Below are positions 11,020-22,421 of a stretch of DNA of 64,000 nucleotides, one piece after another (the stretch's first letter is position 1; each line of letters opens with the position of its first letter). Origin of the DNA: Hymenopus coronatus (taxonomy: Eukaryota > Arthropoda > Insecta > Mantodea > Hymenopodidae); NCBI GenBank assembly GCA_030762935.1, contig CM060900.1:369535132-369599131 (forward strand), given 5' to 3'. The notes below the pieces were generated by a model. That model had not been told where the DNA came from. It ran no database searches and worked only from the letters and a program-made list of their open reading frames with translations. The translations under genes were made by a program, and so were the position numbers.

Positions 11020-14000
11020 GGTCATCCCAAAGAGCGCTATCATAGTTAACTAGACAATCTAAGTGTACTACCAGTTTCTTCCCTCAGGGTAGCCTCTGGA
11101 TGTAATAGACAACATCATTTATTCCCTTCCCCACAATGTATAGTCCTTGACATGGTTGTTAAAGCTTGGGGCAATGTCCTTTGGTCTGGGAAGGGAGTTA
11201 TAGCCACATCAGATTACTCTGCTAGAAACCTCGGCTGTTGGCCTGCTGTTTGTAATGGATCCTCATCCAATTGCTTGCTACCTGGATGTGTTGACGTATC
11301 ATCTCAGGCATGTCGTCAAGTAAGTCTACGACATTCTTCATGTAAACCAACTGCTAGCTGTTCTGGCCCAGGAGAACTACCAAACACGAGGTCAATGGTA
11401 GACGCAGCTCCCTGCCAAAGATCAAATTGTGTGGTGTTAACCAGGTGCCGTGTGTGAAAGAGTGATAGGCCAGCATTAAAAGTGGCATCCTCACATTCCA
11501 GTCTCTCTGGTGATTGGTCACAACCTTCCTCAAATGTTCTTCTAGAGCCTTGATGTACTGCTCAATTGTGGTGGATGGAGAGCTATGGGGTGCATCTTCT
11601 GTACTCCAAGTCATTCCAGCATTTCTCTCCTCAGATTGGACTTAAAGTTGGTGCACTGATCACTGTGTAGGCCCAAAAGGTTCTCAAAGCTGCAAAATGG
11701 TTCTTGTACAAGGCCGTTTGGATGCCTTTGGCCTCCAGGTTAGGGATGGTGTACACTACTGGCCCTTGATGAAGTAATCTATGACAACCAACAGAATCTT
11801 GTTGCCCCTGTCTGAGACAGGGAATGGCTCAGCTACATCAATGTGCTGTTGCATGTGATCCCGGCTGTTGGTCTGTGATATGCTAGGCGTACACGCACAC
11901 ATGCACTCACACATGCATACCCACATTTGCACACATGATGTTGACAACACCACCTCTCAGCATCTGTCCTATTCAAAGCCAGTTGTCCCATTGTCAGAGC
12001 TTTCAATGGTTTGGTTGGGTCCTAAATGTCCTCCCAAAGTTCCTACATGTGCTTTGGAGACCTTATTCCAAGGGAGAATCATCTGCTCTTTTTGGACCTT
12101 CCCATCAGGTGATTCCCATACTCAAAACAGTGTTCAAATAGTCCCATTGGGCCTAGTAGAAATTTTACATACTAATCCTGGGCACTATGTACTCCCAGCT
12201 TGGTCTAGTCCCTGACTCCACTTCTCTCAGGAGTGGTTCCACATCACTGTCCAACAGCTGTTCCTTCCTCAGGCCTAGGCAGGCACCACCAAAATGACAT
12301 GAACAGCTTCAGTGCTCTCTTTGTCCTGAACATTGGTGCGGTGGCTGCACCCCTCTGGGCAGCATCGTCATGACAGGCATCTTCATTGGAGTATCTCCTT
12401 CCTTCCTGATGTTCTGATGTGAAGTTGTAATCTTGCAGCCTTGGGGCCCAACAGGCTGTCTGGCCCTCCAGTTTTTCAAACCTTGACAACCAAATACTTG
12501 TAGGATTGCTCTAGTGCCTTTACTGCTCCTGGAACTCTGTTATTTTCTGGCTTGGAGAGCATCTAATAGTAGGCTGTTATCTGCTTCTAACAATCTTGGA
12601 CCTGGGATAAAATGCTGCCAATGCCAGTGTTGCTGAGTGTGAACTTAAATGCCTGCAACATGCTCTCTGCCTGATCTGATCACATGTAACTTTGGTGTTC
12701 TTCCATCATATGAGTGGGAGGTTACGCTATCTGGAGAAACCTCTGATGAACCAGTGGTAACAGCAGCATAGGCCTAGGAGACTTCACAGGTCTCTTTTGT
12801 CTTTTGAGTGAGACCAATTTCTCACAGCCTGAGCATTCTCTCAGGCCCTGGCCACCCCAGATGGTGAGGCAATGTAGCCCAAGTAGTCCACCTCCTTGCA
12901 GAAGATTTGGCACTTCTTTATGTTCAGCTTCAGGTTAGTTGCCCGCAGCCTTTGCAGTATGCTGGTCAATGTCTCGAGATGGTCTTCAAACTTGTTGCCT
13001 ATGATAATAATGATGATGATGATGATATCCTGAAAGATCAGATAGGTACCATAAGTCAACCCTCTCAAAACTGATTCCATGAGGCAGTAGAAGGTGGCTA
13101 GCACATTAAAGAGGCTAATGACATAACCATAAATTGCCAAAGTCTTGGGCCAGTCAATGTTGTGGTCTGGTCCTTCTCTCTGGGATTTAAGATTACTTGC
13201 TGATATCCCAATTTGAAGTCCAAAGTCAAGAACCACTGGACACTCACATTGGTGTCTGGGGTGTCATCAATCTGGGGTAGGGAAACAATCCATGCTGGTG
13301 CCAGCATTCAGCTACCTATAGCCCAGGCAGAAGCACAGCTCGCCATTCTTCTCCTCCATCTTCTTCTTCTGCACCAAGATTACAGGGAGCATCTAAGACT
13401 GTGGGATTCTTTAATGATTCCAGTAGATCTCTTGTACTCCAGCATGTCCCATTTCTGTTTTACAAGAGGAACATGCCTTGGTAATTGCCGGATAGGTCGG
13501 ACATCTCCAATGTCTATGTTACGTAGTCCTTGGTCAGTGCAACCATAATTACTGTTCCCTCCGCTGAAGTCAGACTGGTTTGGCTAAGTATAAAATAGAC
13601 ATTCTCCAATTGTGAGGCAGTGAGATGACTGGCTGCCTTCTTCAGCAAGTCTTTCAACTGGGCCCCTGCAATGGTGCTGGTCAGATCCATCAGAAGGCAA
13701 TGCACTCACTGGTGGCTTGCACTTCCCTAAATCCATCCCGGTCTGAATGTCCTGGTCAGTGTCCATTGGGTTCAAAAGCCTCACAGACATTTTCTCCCGA
13801 CAAAGCAACAATGACCAATGCATGATCTGTTCTGTGAGGTCTTCTGGTCCAATACCAGGTTCCTTGACCATTGACCCTTCAGGAGTACCTTCACCACCAC
13901 CTCGCTCCTTGTGGGCATAACTACATCATACCTTAGGATCACCTTGTAGATCCCTGGATGTTCATGTGGACTCCGGAGCAACACCTCATCTCAGCCAAGT

Positions 14001-14195
14001 CACAAGATCTTCTGTCCAAGGTTCACTGTTGGCTTGTAAGCTTCTGAGGACATCCCATTCCAGTATCACATCCTCAATCACCATTGTGATGAATGCCCAC
14101 AGACTCACAGTGTTCTGTGCCAATGTCAACTCAGGCAGGACCTCCATCTCCATAGATAAGATGTTGCCAGACAATGTCACTATTTGGTAGAGTCA
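11020..14195 (-). pseudogene. gypsy pol relic: protease, RT, RNase H, integrase
   Basis: Fragments in correct order on the minus strand. About 14180-13990 is protease-like, ending with an ILEWDVLRSL block analogous to ILGLDFL. About 13310-13100 is RT with LPQIDDTPD, FLTLDFKLGYQQV and GPRLWQFMVM. About 13090-12850 continues with CLMESVLRGL, the active-site region with a Q for one Asp and a long Ile run, then EDHLETLTSILQRLRATNLKL and VDYLGYIASPSGVA. About 12490-12360 is the RNase H-integrase junction with KLEGQTACWAPRLQDYNF and HQEGRRYSNEDA. About 11830-11760 begins the integrase core, 'PFPVSDRGNKILLVVIDYF'. About 11540-11370 gives NHQRDWNVRMPLLMLAYHS and LIFGRELRLPL. A CA-rich microsatellite interrupts the integrase at 11888-11938. 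Many frameshifts; not functional. Confidence 0.88.
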
Positions 14196-14399
14196 CAGCA
14201 GCAAGCACTTTGCCTTGTCAGGTCTGATTATAGCTAGACTCCACCTGTGTCTGCTAGTATCCGGTGCAGCCTTCTTTGTATGCAGCCTTCTGCGAAGTAG
14301 CTGTCTTCCACTCTTTTGCCCATGGCACATAGCATCACTTGAGGTGTTGGCAATGATGGCCTCAATGTGCCCCTATATAGTCTTCAGCCTGATGGTGTG

Positions 14400-15340
14400 C
14401 TCTGTCATGGAAAGTCTTTTGCTAGGTGTCCTGTTGGCCACACTCCCAGCAGATGCCACCCCAAGGTTGTCATCATCTCTGAGTTGTCTCTCTCACTCTG
14501 TCACTGTGAATATTCCTTGTTATCAAGGTTAGCACAGCTGTTACCTCAGCCACTTCCTTCCTTAGTGTAACTGTTAAGGCCTTGTGGATTGTCTTCTAAC
14601 CAACAAGCATTAGGTGCTGTTGTATCTTGAAGTCACAGATCCTATCAACAAAGGAGTAGACAGCTCCGGTAGACATGTAACTAAATGGTAGGTTCATCAG
14701 GGCTTGGTTCACCAAATGTTCAATCTCCAGGGTGAAAACCTGTATTGTCTCCCCTGATTGTCTCCCATGACTGTTGCAGCCTGGATTTAAGCTGATGTGG
14801 TAAGCTGCAACTTAGGTAAGCTGCAACTGATTTTTGAAGGCCTCTCAGATGTGTTTGGACAATGCCCATGTCAGGATCATATTCAGTACCTCTGCCGCCT
14901 AACCCTGGAGGTTTGTTATCAGCTGTGTGGCTTCTTCCTCTGCTGTTAATTGGTTATTGGTAGCAATGGTGGTGAACTGTCAACGAAAGGCTATGAAGGT
15001 GGATATTCAGTGAAACGTGGGTATGTTGACATGTGCAGGTGATGTTTTGCATCCTGTTGTCTTGATCTTCAAGTCTTTCAGCTTTCTGTTGAGCATTTTT
15101 TGCACCATAACATTCAGTTCCCTGGCACTGCCATCAGTTCTTCCTTCCAGGACGTTAAGGCATTGGTGCTAGTCTTTAATTGTTCCACCAAGTTCACATT
15201 TTTCCAAGATTCTCCACTTTTTCCCAGGTTCTTCCAATTGGCCAGTGGATAATAGAGATCTCAGAATCTTCTCCACTGCAGTTTCCATTCTCATGTCTGG
15301 CTTCATAATTTAGGCTTATAGTGTTTTCATCATCTCATCC
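14400..15340 (-). pseudogene. gypsy gag relic with partial zinc knuckle
   Basis: Minus-strand frames give, in order, 'NNQLTAEEEATQLITNLQG' (about 14960-14900), then NSHGRQSGETIQVFTLEIEHLVNQAL (about 14780-14700), then YSFVDRICDFKIQQHLMLVGRKTIHKALTV (about 14660-14570) and finally GGICWECGQQDT (about 14470-14430). The 'FV-G/R-I-D-...IQ..L' block and the CWECG start of a CCHC knuckle are typical of arthropod gypsy gag. The expected His and last Cys of the knuckle are lost past a stop. Frame breaks separate these parts. Confidence 0.75.
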
Positions 15341-15350
15341 ATCTTGGCAT

Positions 15351-15372
15351 TAATTCCCACTCCTGACACAAG
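15351..15372 (-). promoter_or_regulatory. Primer-binding site, tRNA-Leu-like
   Basis: Directly inside the 5' LTR the minus strand reads CTTGTGTCAGGAGTGGGAAT. This is close to the complement of the 3' end of animal tRNA-Leu (TGGTGTCAGGAGTGGGAT), with a mismatch at the terminal CCA complement. It supports reverse transcription primed by tRNA-Leu when the element was active. Confidence 0.7.
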
Positions 15373-15899
15373 TGTAACAAAGCTGCTCTTTATTACTTAA
15401 AAAGCATCTCTTTAATTCTTCCAACAGATTACTATCAAAAATCTGTTTTCAAATAAATGTCTTTATTTGATGGTTTTGCAACAATTCTGCCATACAATTT
15501 TCTTTCAATGATCATGGTAGCTGTGGATACAGCTGCATGCTCTGTACTTCCGGTCAAAACTGACTTAACTGCTGCATGCTGTGCATTCCCAGTTGATACT
15601 GACTCTCTCCAGGGTTTGTTCTCTTTTTTATACCTGTCAATCATGTAACAGAAAATTTCCTCATATAGTGCTTTTTATCGCAAGTAAAAACCACTAAAAA
15701 TGTCATAAACTCACATATACATTTAGCAATCTAAGCTTTGATGTAAAGTTACACCAAATTCACACATGCTCACCCTTGCAGGTGTAACAATGCATTAACT
15801 AATGAAAGGAAGCCAATGGTTGAATGGTAAAATCAGCTATGACTTTCGAAACAAGCCGCTCACACTGTTTGGCAATTACAGCCACAAGGAGTATTCACA
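15373..15899 (-). repeat. 5' LTR of gypsy element
   Basis: 527 bp, plus-strand ends TGTAACAAAG...GTATTCACA, flanked on the right by the target duplication GTAT (15900-15903). On the element strand it starts TGTGAATACTCC and ends TTGTTACA. It is collinear with the left LTR but clearly diverged, indicating long residence. Confidence 0.88.
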
Positions 15900-15903
15900 G
15901 TAT

Positions 15904-17162
15904 TTTTATGCATATTCAAAGTGCATTCCCATGTACAGTGCAGAAACTTATACAATACATATATCAGACAAAACCACCTGTAGAAAAAATTCAAAGCTCA
16001 CAAAACATGTATCTCAAGTGAAATAACATTTTTGTGGCACTGGTTACTTCTGTAACATTCATTGTATCTTACACTTTTCTCAGTTTGAAGTTTATTTTAG
16101 TGCACCATCTTGAAAAAAAAAAAAAAAAAAAAAAAAAATATATATATTAATATTTTGCTTGCATCGGCTCATTACTAATAATAATTGATTCCAATCAGTG
16201 AAAAAAATGGTGTAGTATTGATTACACCTACTAAATTAAACATGCTGACTCACAGAATGGCAAATGTGTGGAATGTTAAATATAATTCAATATTTGTTGA
16301 AATGAATAAGAGGAATAAAATAATACAGCACATTTGTTGTACAAAAGAATGAAAGAAATATCAGCTTATATTCCTGGTCTTGTAGTTATTCAGCTTAGGT
16401 ACTAATGATTGTTTTAATAATGATACAAAAAAAATCAATATTACCTAACGCCACTGTTTAAATCAAAACATTTGCACCTAGTATGATACAACACAAAGCA
16501 TTTATTTTCAGGGGCCACCAATAACAACAAAACACAAAACAAAGTAAGCATGAAGCCTTGAGTTGTAATTCAATTATTAGGTTAGATTAGATTTAGTTGA
16601 ATTAGGTATAGTTATGTTAATATTCAATTAAACATTTCAATTATCATAATTCACTTCTTCCCACAAAAAATTTTAAATGGATTCCGATTGCTATGTAATG
16701 GTTTATTGGCAACTGTAGAATTTTGTTTTATTTTTTATGCTCTGTAATCTTACATTTATGCTTTTTGAGTTTTCTCACAACCTTATTACAACGAAAGATG
16801 TAGATACTTGTAATTAGAGTTATCAGCAGTGCAGATTAACCTCATGTTCTCTTCACTACATCTGTTGATAACAGGTTTCACGTTTGTATGTATGCTAGTA
16901 GAAGCATGGTCTAACATTTTTTCTGTAATATAAAAAAAAATTTTACAATGGCTACAATGGTTGTGTTACATCAAACTATTCCTATGTGCTTGTTTATTAT
17001 TTGTTATGCAACATGTTTTATTGAATACCTGATAAGGAATTTCAGCTATCTATTGCTAATGTTTATGGTTTTCCAGTTGTATCATATTTGATAACAATGA
17101 AGGGAACCTCACAAGATATGATATAACATTCAAGAATCAATTTTGCTTTTCCTTTTAGCAAG
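15904..17162. other. AT-rich intron with poly(A) tract at 16113-16138
   Basis: About 26 A followed by TATATATATT. No retroelement body is recognisable upstream of the tract on the plus strand. Nothing else supported. Confidence 0.5.
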
Positions 17163-18310
17163 ATGGCAGCAACAGGTAGCGTCATGATGCATAGTAAGCC
17201 TTGTAAATTTCAACAGAAAATAGAAAATTCCTTTGATAACAATAATGAAGATTGTAATTTCGGTATCCTAAGTGATTCAAATAGTAGTGGTATTAAAGGT
17301 AAAAGAAACATAAGTGAAGTAGTGAAGAATCAAGGGAAAAATTGGAAATACACTACTCATCTGGGAGCATGTACTGAAACGGAAGTTACAGAAACTAATA
17401 GATATCCTAAACATGTATCTTCAGAAAGCGAGAAAAAAACTAAAGATTGCACTCTACAAATCAACAGTTGAAACAGAACCTGATTTCGTTAGGTAGTGTG
17501 ATACAAAAGAAAGAAAAGAAGGCTAAAGAAAATGACAAAAACCTCATGGTGCTACAGGTTGAAAGGACGGCATTGATGCTACAAATTCAAGAAGTTCAGT
17601 GCTCACAACTACCTAAAAGGCAGGAAATAAACCAAAAAATGAAAGGGTGACCATTGCAGGAAAAGATACTGGAAAGAATATTAAAAAAGTGTACCTGAAA
17701 ACCCCAGATACCCAGACTATAAGTGTATGTGAGCCGAAAAATCTAGAAATTCAGACAGCAAATAGGTTTGAGGTGTTATCCATACTGCCAGAGAAGGAAG
17801 AAAACCAGCTGAATCCTGCTTGACATGATGCAACTAACCTTAATAATACATCGAGTTCAGTTCCGAAGTGCTAGTACTTGGCAATCCAATCATCGCCCAC
17901 GTGAATGTAAATAGGGGAGAATTAAAGGTGTTCAGAGGCATAAACACCAATCAGTTGGCCCAAAAATTGGAAAATAGTTGTAACTGTGACAACTTTATGA
18001 AGAATCTGGAAATTGTAGTATTACATGTAGGTACAAATAACTTAAAAAGAGAGCAAGAAATCCAGAAGAAGTTTTAGGTGAAGTGTATAGTGTCATGAAA
18101 TCTGCAAAACAAAATTTTCCTAAAGTGGTAATTGCAGTGAATAGTGTGATAAAGAGACGAGATGTGAATTATAAATTCATCAGGTTGGTAAATGAAAACA
18201 TTTAGATGGGCCTAAGAACTCTGTATGTGGATGTGGGTAAATTTATGGATCTCTCATGTCTAGGGAAGAAGGGCTGCACTTGAATCCTAAGGGCTCTCAA
18301 GGACTGGGTA
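17163..18310 (+). pseudogene. CR1-like ORF1 relic with SGNH-hydrolase domain
   Basis: Starts MAATGSVMMHSKPCKFQQK and runs 102 residues to a stop. A second frame (17447-17650) is rich in Lys, Glu and Gln and looks like a coiled coil. The SGNH-like domain spans about 17864-18300: VLVLGNPIIAHVNV (block I, with GNP where active enzymes have GDS), then VVLHVGTNNLK, a frameshift near 18070, SVIKRRDVNYKFI, and finally GLHLNPKGSQGL (block V, the expected DGLH reading KGLH). With the nucleophile Ser and the block V Asp gone and several frame breaks, the domain is inactive. ORF1 esterase domains are known in CR1/L2 clades, where their role is uncertain. Confidence 0.75.
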
Positions 18311-18459
18311 GGTCATAAGTAATGTTATTTACATAATTAATAGTAATTAATAGACAGGGAAATGGGCAGGAAGCCCAGTAGGTGTTTCCATTACTAAAAA
18401 TGGAAATGTAAACAATAATGTATCTGTACAGAGATCACTGCAGAATCAGGGGACTAATT

Positions 18460-20662
18460 ACTTAATGCATATAAATATGCAGGGAATATTATCTAAAATA
18501 GATGGCTTCAATCTACTGATTAAAATTATGGCCTTTATAGAATTAGAAATTTTGCCTAAATGAGCATTGGCTAAGACAGGAGGCAATACTAATGTTAAAC
18601 AAAGTAAAGCTTTCTCAGTAGCTGATTATTATACCAGAAGTGAAACAGATTGGGGCAGCTCCTGTATATAAGTACGTAACCACCTCATGGAACTTATTAA
18701 ATGTAAAAATGATTTAAAAGCTTTGTACATAGAGAGCAATTATGAAATATCGGCCATTGAAATCTAATAGTGATTTCTATCTATAGGTACCCTTCTATAA
18801 CACACTAATCTTTTTCTTACTAGATTAGAAATTCTATTAAGTGAGTTACAAAATGCCAAAAAGAAAAAAAAAGATTATAATTGCCATGGACAGCAACATC
18901 GATCTCTTCAAAGAAAAATTAACTCTAGAAAAATCAAATAATAATCATCAAGGTGAGAAACGTAATAATAGTAAACTGAATAATATGTATATTAGCATTA
19001 TTAATTCCGATGGGTTAGAATTCAGGCATAATCTCCCCACTCAAATCATTAGGTCATCCTCAACATGCATAAATCACATAATAACAAATAAAATTTATGG
19101 TGATAATGAATGGGAAACAGGCCTCACAGATCATAGAGCAATCTTTACTGTACTGCCGACAATGTGTAACATATCTAGAAGGCCTAAAAGGACAACAGAA
19201 TGGCGTAATTATGTCGAGAGTATCACCATATTCAGAGAAAAAATACAAAATATCAACTGGTCTTTAAACAGCCCAATCAGTGGACTCCAATTACAACTCT
19301 TTTCTTTCAGAATTGCTTAACTAGTATTATCAATGCTTTCCAAAAATCATAGGTCCACAATCATCCAAAAAATATTCTTTAAATTGGTGCACAAAGGGAA
19401 TTAGGGTATCTAGTACATGCAAAAGATTACTGCACAACATTTATAAGACTACAACTAATATAAATTTTATACAGTACTACAAAAATTATTGCAAAATATT
19501 TAAGGAAGCAATTAAGAAGGCAAAACAAATTACAATAAGAAAAGTAATAACAAAATGAAGACAATGAAGGCAAACCAACATGGAGAATAATAAAAGGGGA
19601 ACTAGAATTAAATAATATTTATAGGGGAGAGAATAGGGATAAAGTAACTGTTGAATAATTAAATAATTACTTTTTAAATGTAGGAAGAGAAATTCGAGAA
19701 TTTAGGACTCAATTGAGGGATTGTATAATAATATTTGTCATATGTTAACGCCTCCATTTCGATTTTCAGGTGTTACTCCAGAGAAAATTAAGGAAATAAT
19801 AACAAAACTTAAACCAAAAAACTCATATGGGTGGGATGAACTGCCCCCATTCCTTATTAGATAAATAAAGCATGAAATAAGTGACCCACTCTGATAATTA
19901 ATAAATGTTTTCCTTGTATCGGTTATTTTTCCAGGAGGAATGAAGTATGCAGAGGTGAAACCCATTTATAAAGGAGGGAAAATTGAATTTCAAAACTACA
20001 GACCAAACTCTAACCTTCCTAATTTCTCCACCATTTTTGAAAAGATTGTTCATGCACAGCTCATATCATTTCTTGAATACTTTTCCAAAATAAATACTTC
20101 CAAACACGATTTTCTTGAAAAGTGTTCAACGATGCCAGCCCTTGTAAATCTGGTACATGATGTCACTAAAATGCTAGATGAAAAAAAATAGACAGCAATA
20201 TTGGTATATGCCAAGTGTAAAGCTTTTGACTGCATGGATCATGACATATTACTAGCCAAATGAGAATTTTATGGTATACGTAGCATGGAATTAAAGTGGT
20301 TTGAGAACTATCTCCAAAACCATTGGCAAAGAGTTGTAACAATTAACCAAACTGGTACAGTTAAATCAAAATGGAAATTAATAAAAACTGAAGTTCTGCA
20401 AGGAAGTGTCTTGGGGCCCCTACTCTATATAAAGTATAGCAATGACCTTCCTAATTGCCTAAATGGGAAAATAGTCATGTGTGCTGATGACACGTCTGTT
20501 TTGCTATGTGGGCAAAACTATTGGCAACTACAACATAATGCAAAAGAAACTATAAGTTACATAAAGAAATGGTTTAACAGCACTGGTTTGAAACTAAATA
20601 CATTTAAAACATTCATTATGCAGATAAGTACTCAAAGTAATAGTTCCAATAACATCCTATGA
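18460..20662 (+). pseudogene. CR1-like ORF2 relic: endonuclease and reverse transcriptase
   Basis: Endonuclease segment: NYLMHINMQGILSKIDG (about 18458), 'KKKKIIIAMDSNIDLFKE' (18865-18920, the GDFN-like block as AMDSN), the block ending TCINHIITN (about 19060-19090) and LTDHRAIFTV (SDH-like block). RT segment: VKPIYKGGKIEFQNYRPNS (19955), VYAKCKAFDCMDHD (motif A, first catalytic Asp position altered), LQGSVLGPLLY (20397), MCADDTSVL (20478, catalytic ADD pair kept), then FNSTGLKLNTFKT. Multiple stops (for example after DEKK at about 20190 and inside LLAK) and frameshifts. Not functional. Confidence 0.82.
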
Positions 20663-20990
20663 GAATCGCATGCAGTGCCATGAGTAGTTAAAGCGGGCAT
20701 TAAACACTACCAAAAAAAAATCCTATCAGACTTGGTGAATTCTATGAATACTTCCAAAATTCTAGATACTTACTTAAATAAACATATAAAATACGACGAT
20801 CACATACCATACACATCTTAAAAATTAAATAGGGCATGCTTTAATATGAGCTGCATAAGAAAAATAGCTACCATAAACAGAAAAATTGTTTACTTCAGTT
20901 ATTTTCATTCAGTAATGACGTATGGTATCAGTCATATTCAGTTGTAAACAAAATAAGTACAACAATACTTTTAAAACCAAATTATGCTTA

Positions 20991-21668
20991 ATTAAAATAT
21001 GTAAAATATAACTCATGGTGTTAATAATATCAGTTGCATCAGGAATATAAGCGCTTCAGCTATGAAAACAGTTTACCTGCACTACTTTCAATACTGTAAC
21101 ATGGATCTTATTTATCTCAATTTACACATGTACACAAAAATAGTTACTTATAGAGATCAGAAAACTAAAAATAAATTAGTTATAAAAACATATAAGTTAC
21201 ACATTTCAAGTGGGGAAAAAAGCACTGTATCAAAATTATAGAAAGAAATTGTGATATTGTTTGGTTGCATATCACTAACTTTCTTTTTATTTAGAGCATG
21301 TATGCAAATTAATGTGCCTAGGGTGTAGTCTTTTTTCAAATTTTACACACACTAGGTACAAGTTTTTTCTTTGTCGTGGCATATAACACACAGCAACTTA
21401 TTCAATTACTGTAAAATTAAATCAAAATCTAGTTATTTTCTTACCGGCAATATATTCACAATTTAATAAACACACATTTAACAACATTATGTTTGCACAT
21501 GGTGAACACAGTGATATATTAGGTACACAATCATCCATGTTACTGTCACATTATTTACATTGATATAACAGATGTCATAATATTTCAAATTATTATCAAC
21601 CCTTCCTGGCAGATAAAACATTCCCAGAAAAAACAAAAATAAAAAAACTTACCATTTTCACTTTTATA
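20991..21668. other. AT-rich intron, nothing recognised
   Basis: No supported feature between the LINE end and the mariner target TA. Confidence 0.5.
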
Positions 21669-21670
21669 TA

Positions 21671-22419
21671 TGAGGTACGTCCAGAAAGTAAGTTCCGTTT
21701 GGTAATAAAATTAAATTGTGTACAGATACAGAATAATTATTTATTGCACAAAATTCTACAACTCTTAAACTACTTTTACACATAACTGCCGAAATTTTGC
21801 AGACATTTGTCATGGCATGACACAAGTTTTTGTATACCTTTTTCATAGAAGTTTGCCGCCTGTGTCTTCAAAAAGTTGGAAACATTTTCTTTCAGCTCTT
21901 CATCATTGTTGAATTGTTGACCGCCAAGGAAAGACTTGAGATGTAAGAGCAGATGAAATTCCATAGCGAGAGCACTAATTGTAAACTTGGGGTTTTCCTG
22001 GATCTTGTCATCAATCGTGTGAACCAGTTCTTCTGTAACCAAAGATGGATGCCCACTTCGTTCTTCATCATGCATTTCACTACGTCCTTCATTGAACTGT
22101 CGGACCCATCTTCTCACCATTGAATCACTCATCACATTTTTCCATAAACTTCACAAATTTGCCTATAAATTTCAATAGTTTTCACTTTCCTAGCATTCAG
22201 AAAATGAATCAAAGATCTGATTTCACAAGCGGTGGGATTTTTAATCAACACCGACATTGTAAACAGCCACAACAAAGTGTATGTGGCTGACAGCGATCTC
22301 AAAATGGCGCAGGCTTCTTCTCCTTGATACGGAGCATTTACCGCGCATGTGCGGAACTGCGATCGCTGCGCTGCAGTGGAGATAAATTGAAACAGAACTT
22401 ACTTTCTGGACGTACCTCA
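21671..22419 (-). mobile_element. Internally deleted mariner element with intact TIRs
   Basis: Terminal inverted repeats TGAGGTACGTCCAGAAAGTA (21671 on) and its complement (ending 22419) match over about 25 bases and are flanked by TA on both sides (21669-21670, 22420-22421). Inside, the minus strand encodes the transposase N-terminus from about 22258: MSVLIKNPTACEIRSLIHFL, then SDSMVRRWVRQFNEGR, then MHDEERSGHPSLVTEELVHT. The frame passes directly after 'SALAMEFHL' into the C-terminal end: LHLKSFLGGQQFNNDEELKE and FYEKGIQKLVSCHDKCL. The whole catalytic DD34D core, roughly 190 residues, is missing. Total 749 bp against about 1.25 kb for a full mariner, so this is a non-autonomous deletion derivative whose remaining frame is nearly open. 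Confidence 0.92.
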
Positions 22420-22421
22420 TA

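Larger units (their letters stand above)
10481..15899 (-). mobile_element. Full-length degenerate Ty3/gypsy LTR retrotransposon
   Basis: Complete architecture on the minus strand: 5' LTR (15373-15899), primer-binding site, gag, protease, reverse transcriptase, RNase H, integrase, polypurine-rich stretch, 3' LTR (10481-11000). The element is bounded by a 4-bp duplication GTAT (10477-10480 and 15900-15903), and the LTRs begin TG and end CA on the element strand. At 5.4 kb it is of normal gypsy length without an env gene. Every coding segment is broken by frameshifts and stops, and the two LTRs have diverged visibly (roughly a quarter of positions by eye, plus indels). It is therefore an old insertion. 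It sits antisense in plus coordinates but parallel to CAPS, inside the 22.8-kb intron between CAPS exons c and d. Confidence 0.9.
17163..20990 (+). mobile_element. CR1-like non-LTR retrotransposon, older copy
   Basis: Plus-strand LINE with the order: acidic/coiled-coil N-terminal ORF1, SGNH-hydrolase-like domain, APE endonuclease, reverse transcriptase. The same order is present in the minus-strand element at 31902-35682, and the two clearly share a clade (SGNH block with VLHVGTNNLK versus LHVGTNTMK), but they are too different to be recent copies of one another. I call it CR1-like from the SGNH-bearing ORF1 and RT style. L2 or another related clade is possible. No tail or target duplication was found; the 3' limit near 20990 is approximate. 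Confidence 0.75.

Noticed and set aside
11868..14532. Plus-strand open frames across the gypsy region
   Set aside because: All coincide with antisense of gag-pol blocks readable on the minus strand.
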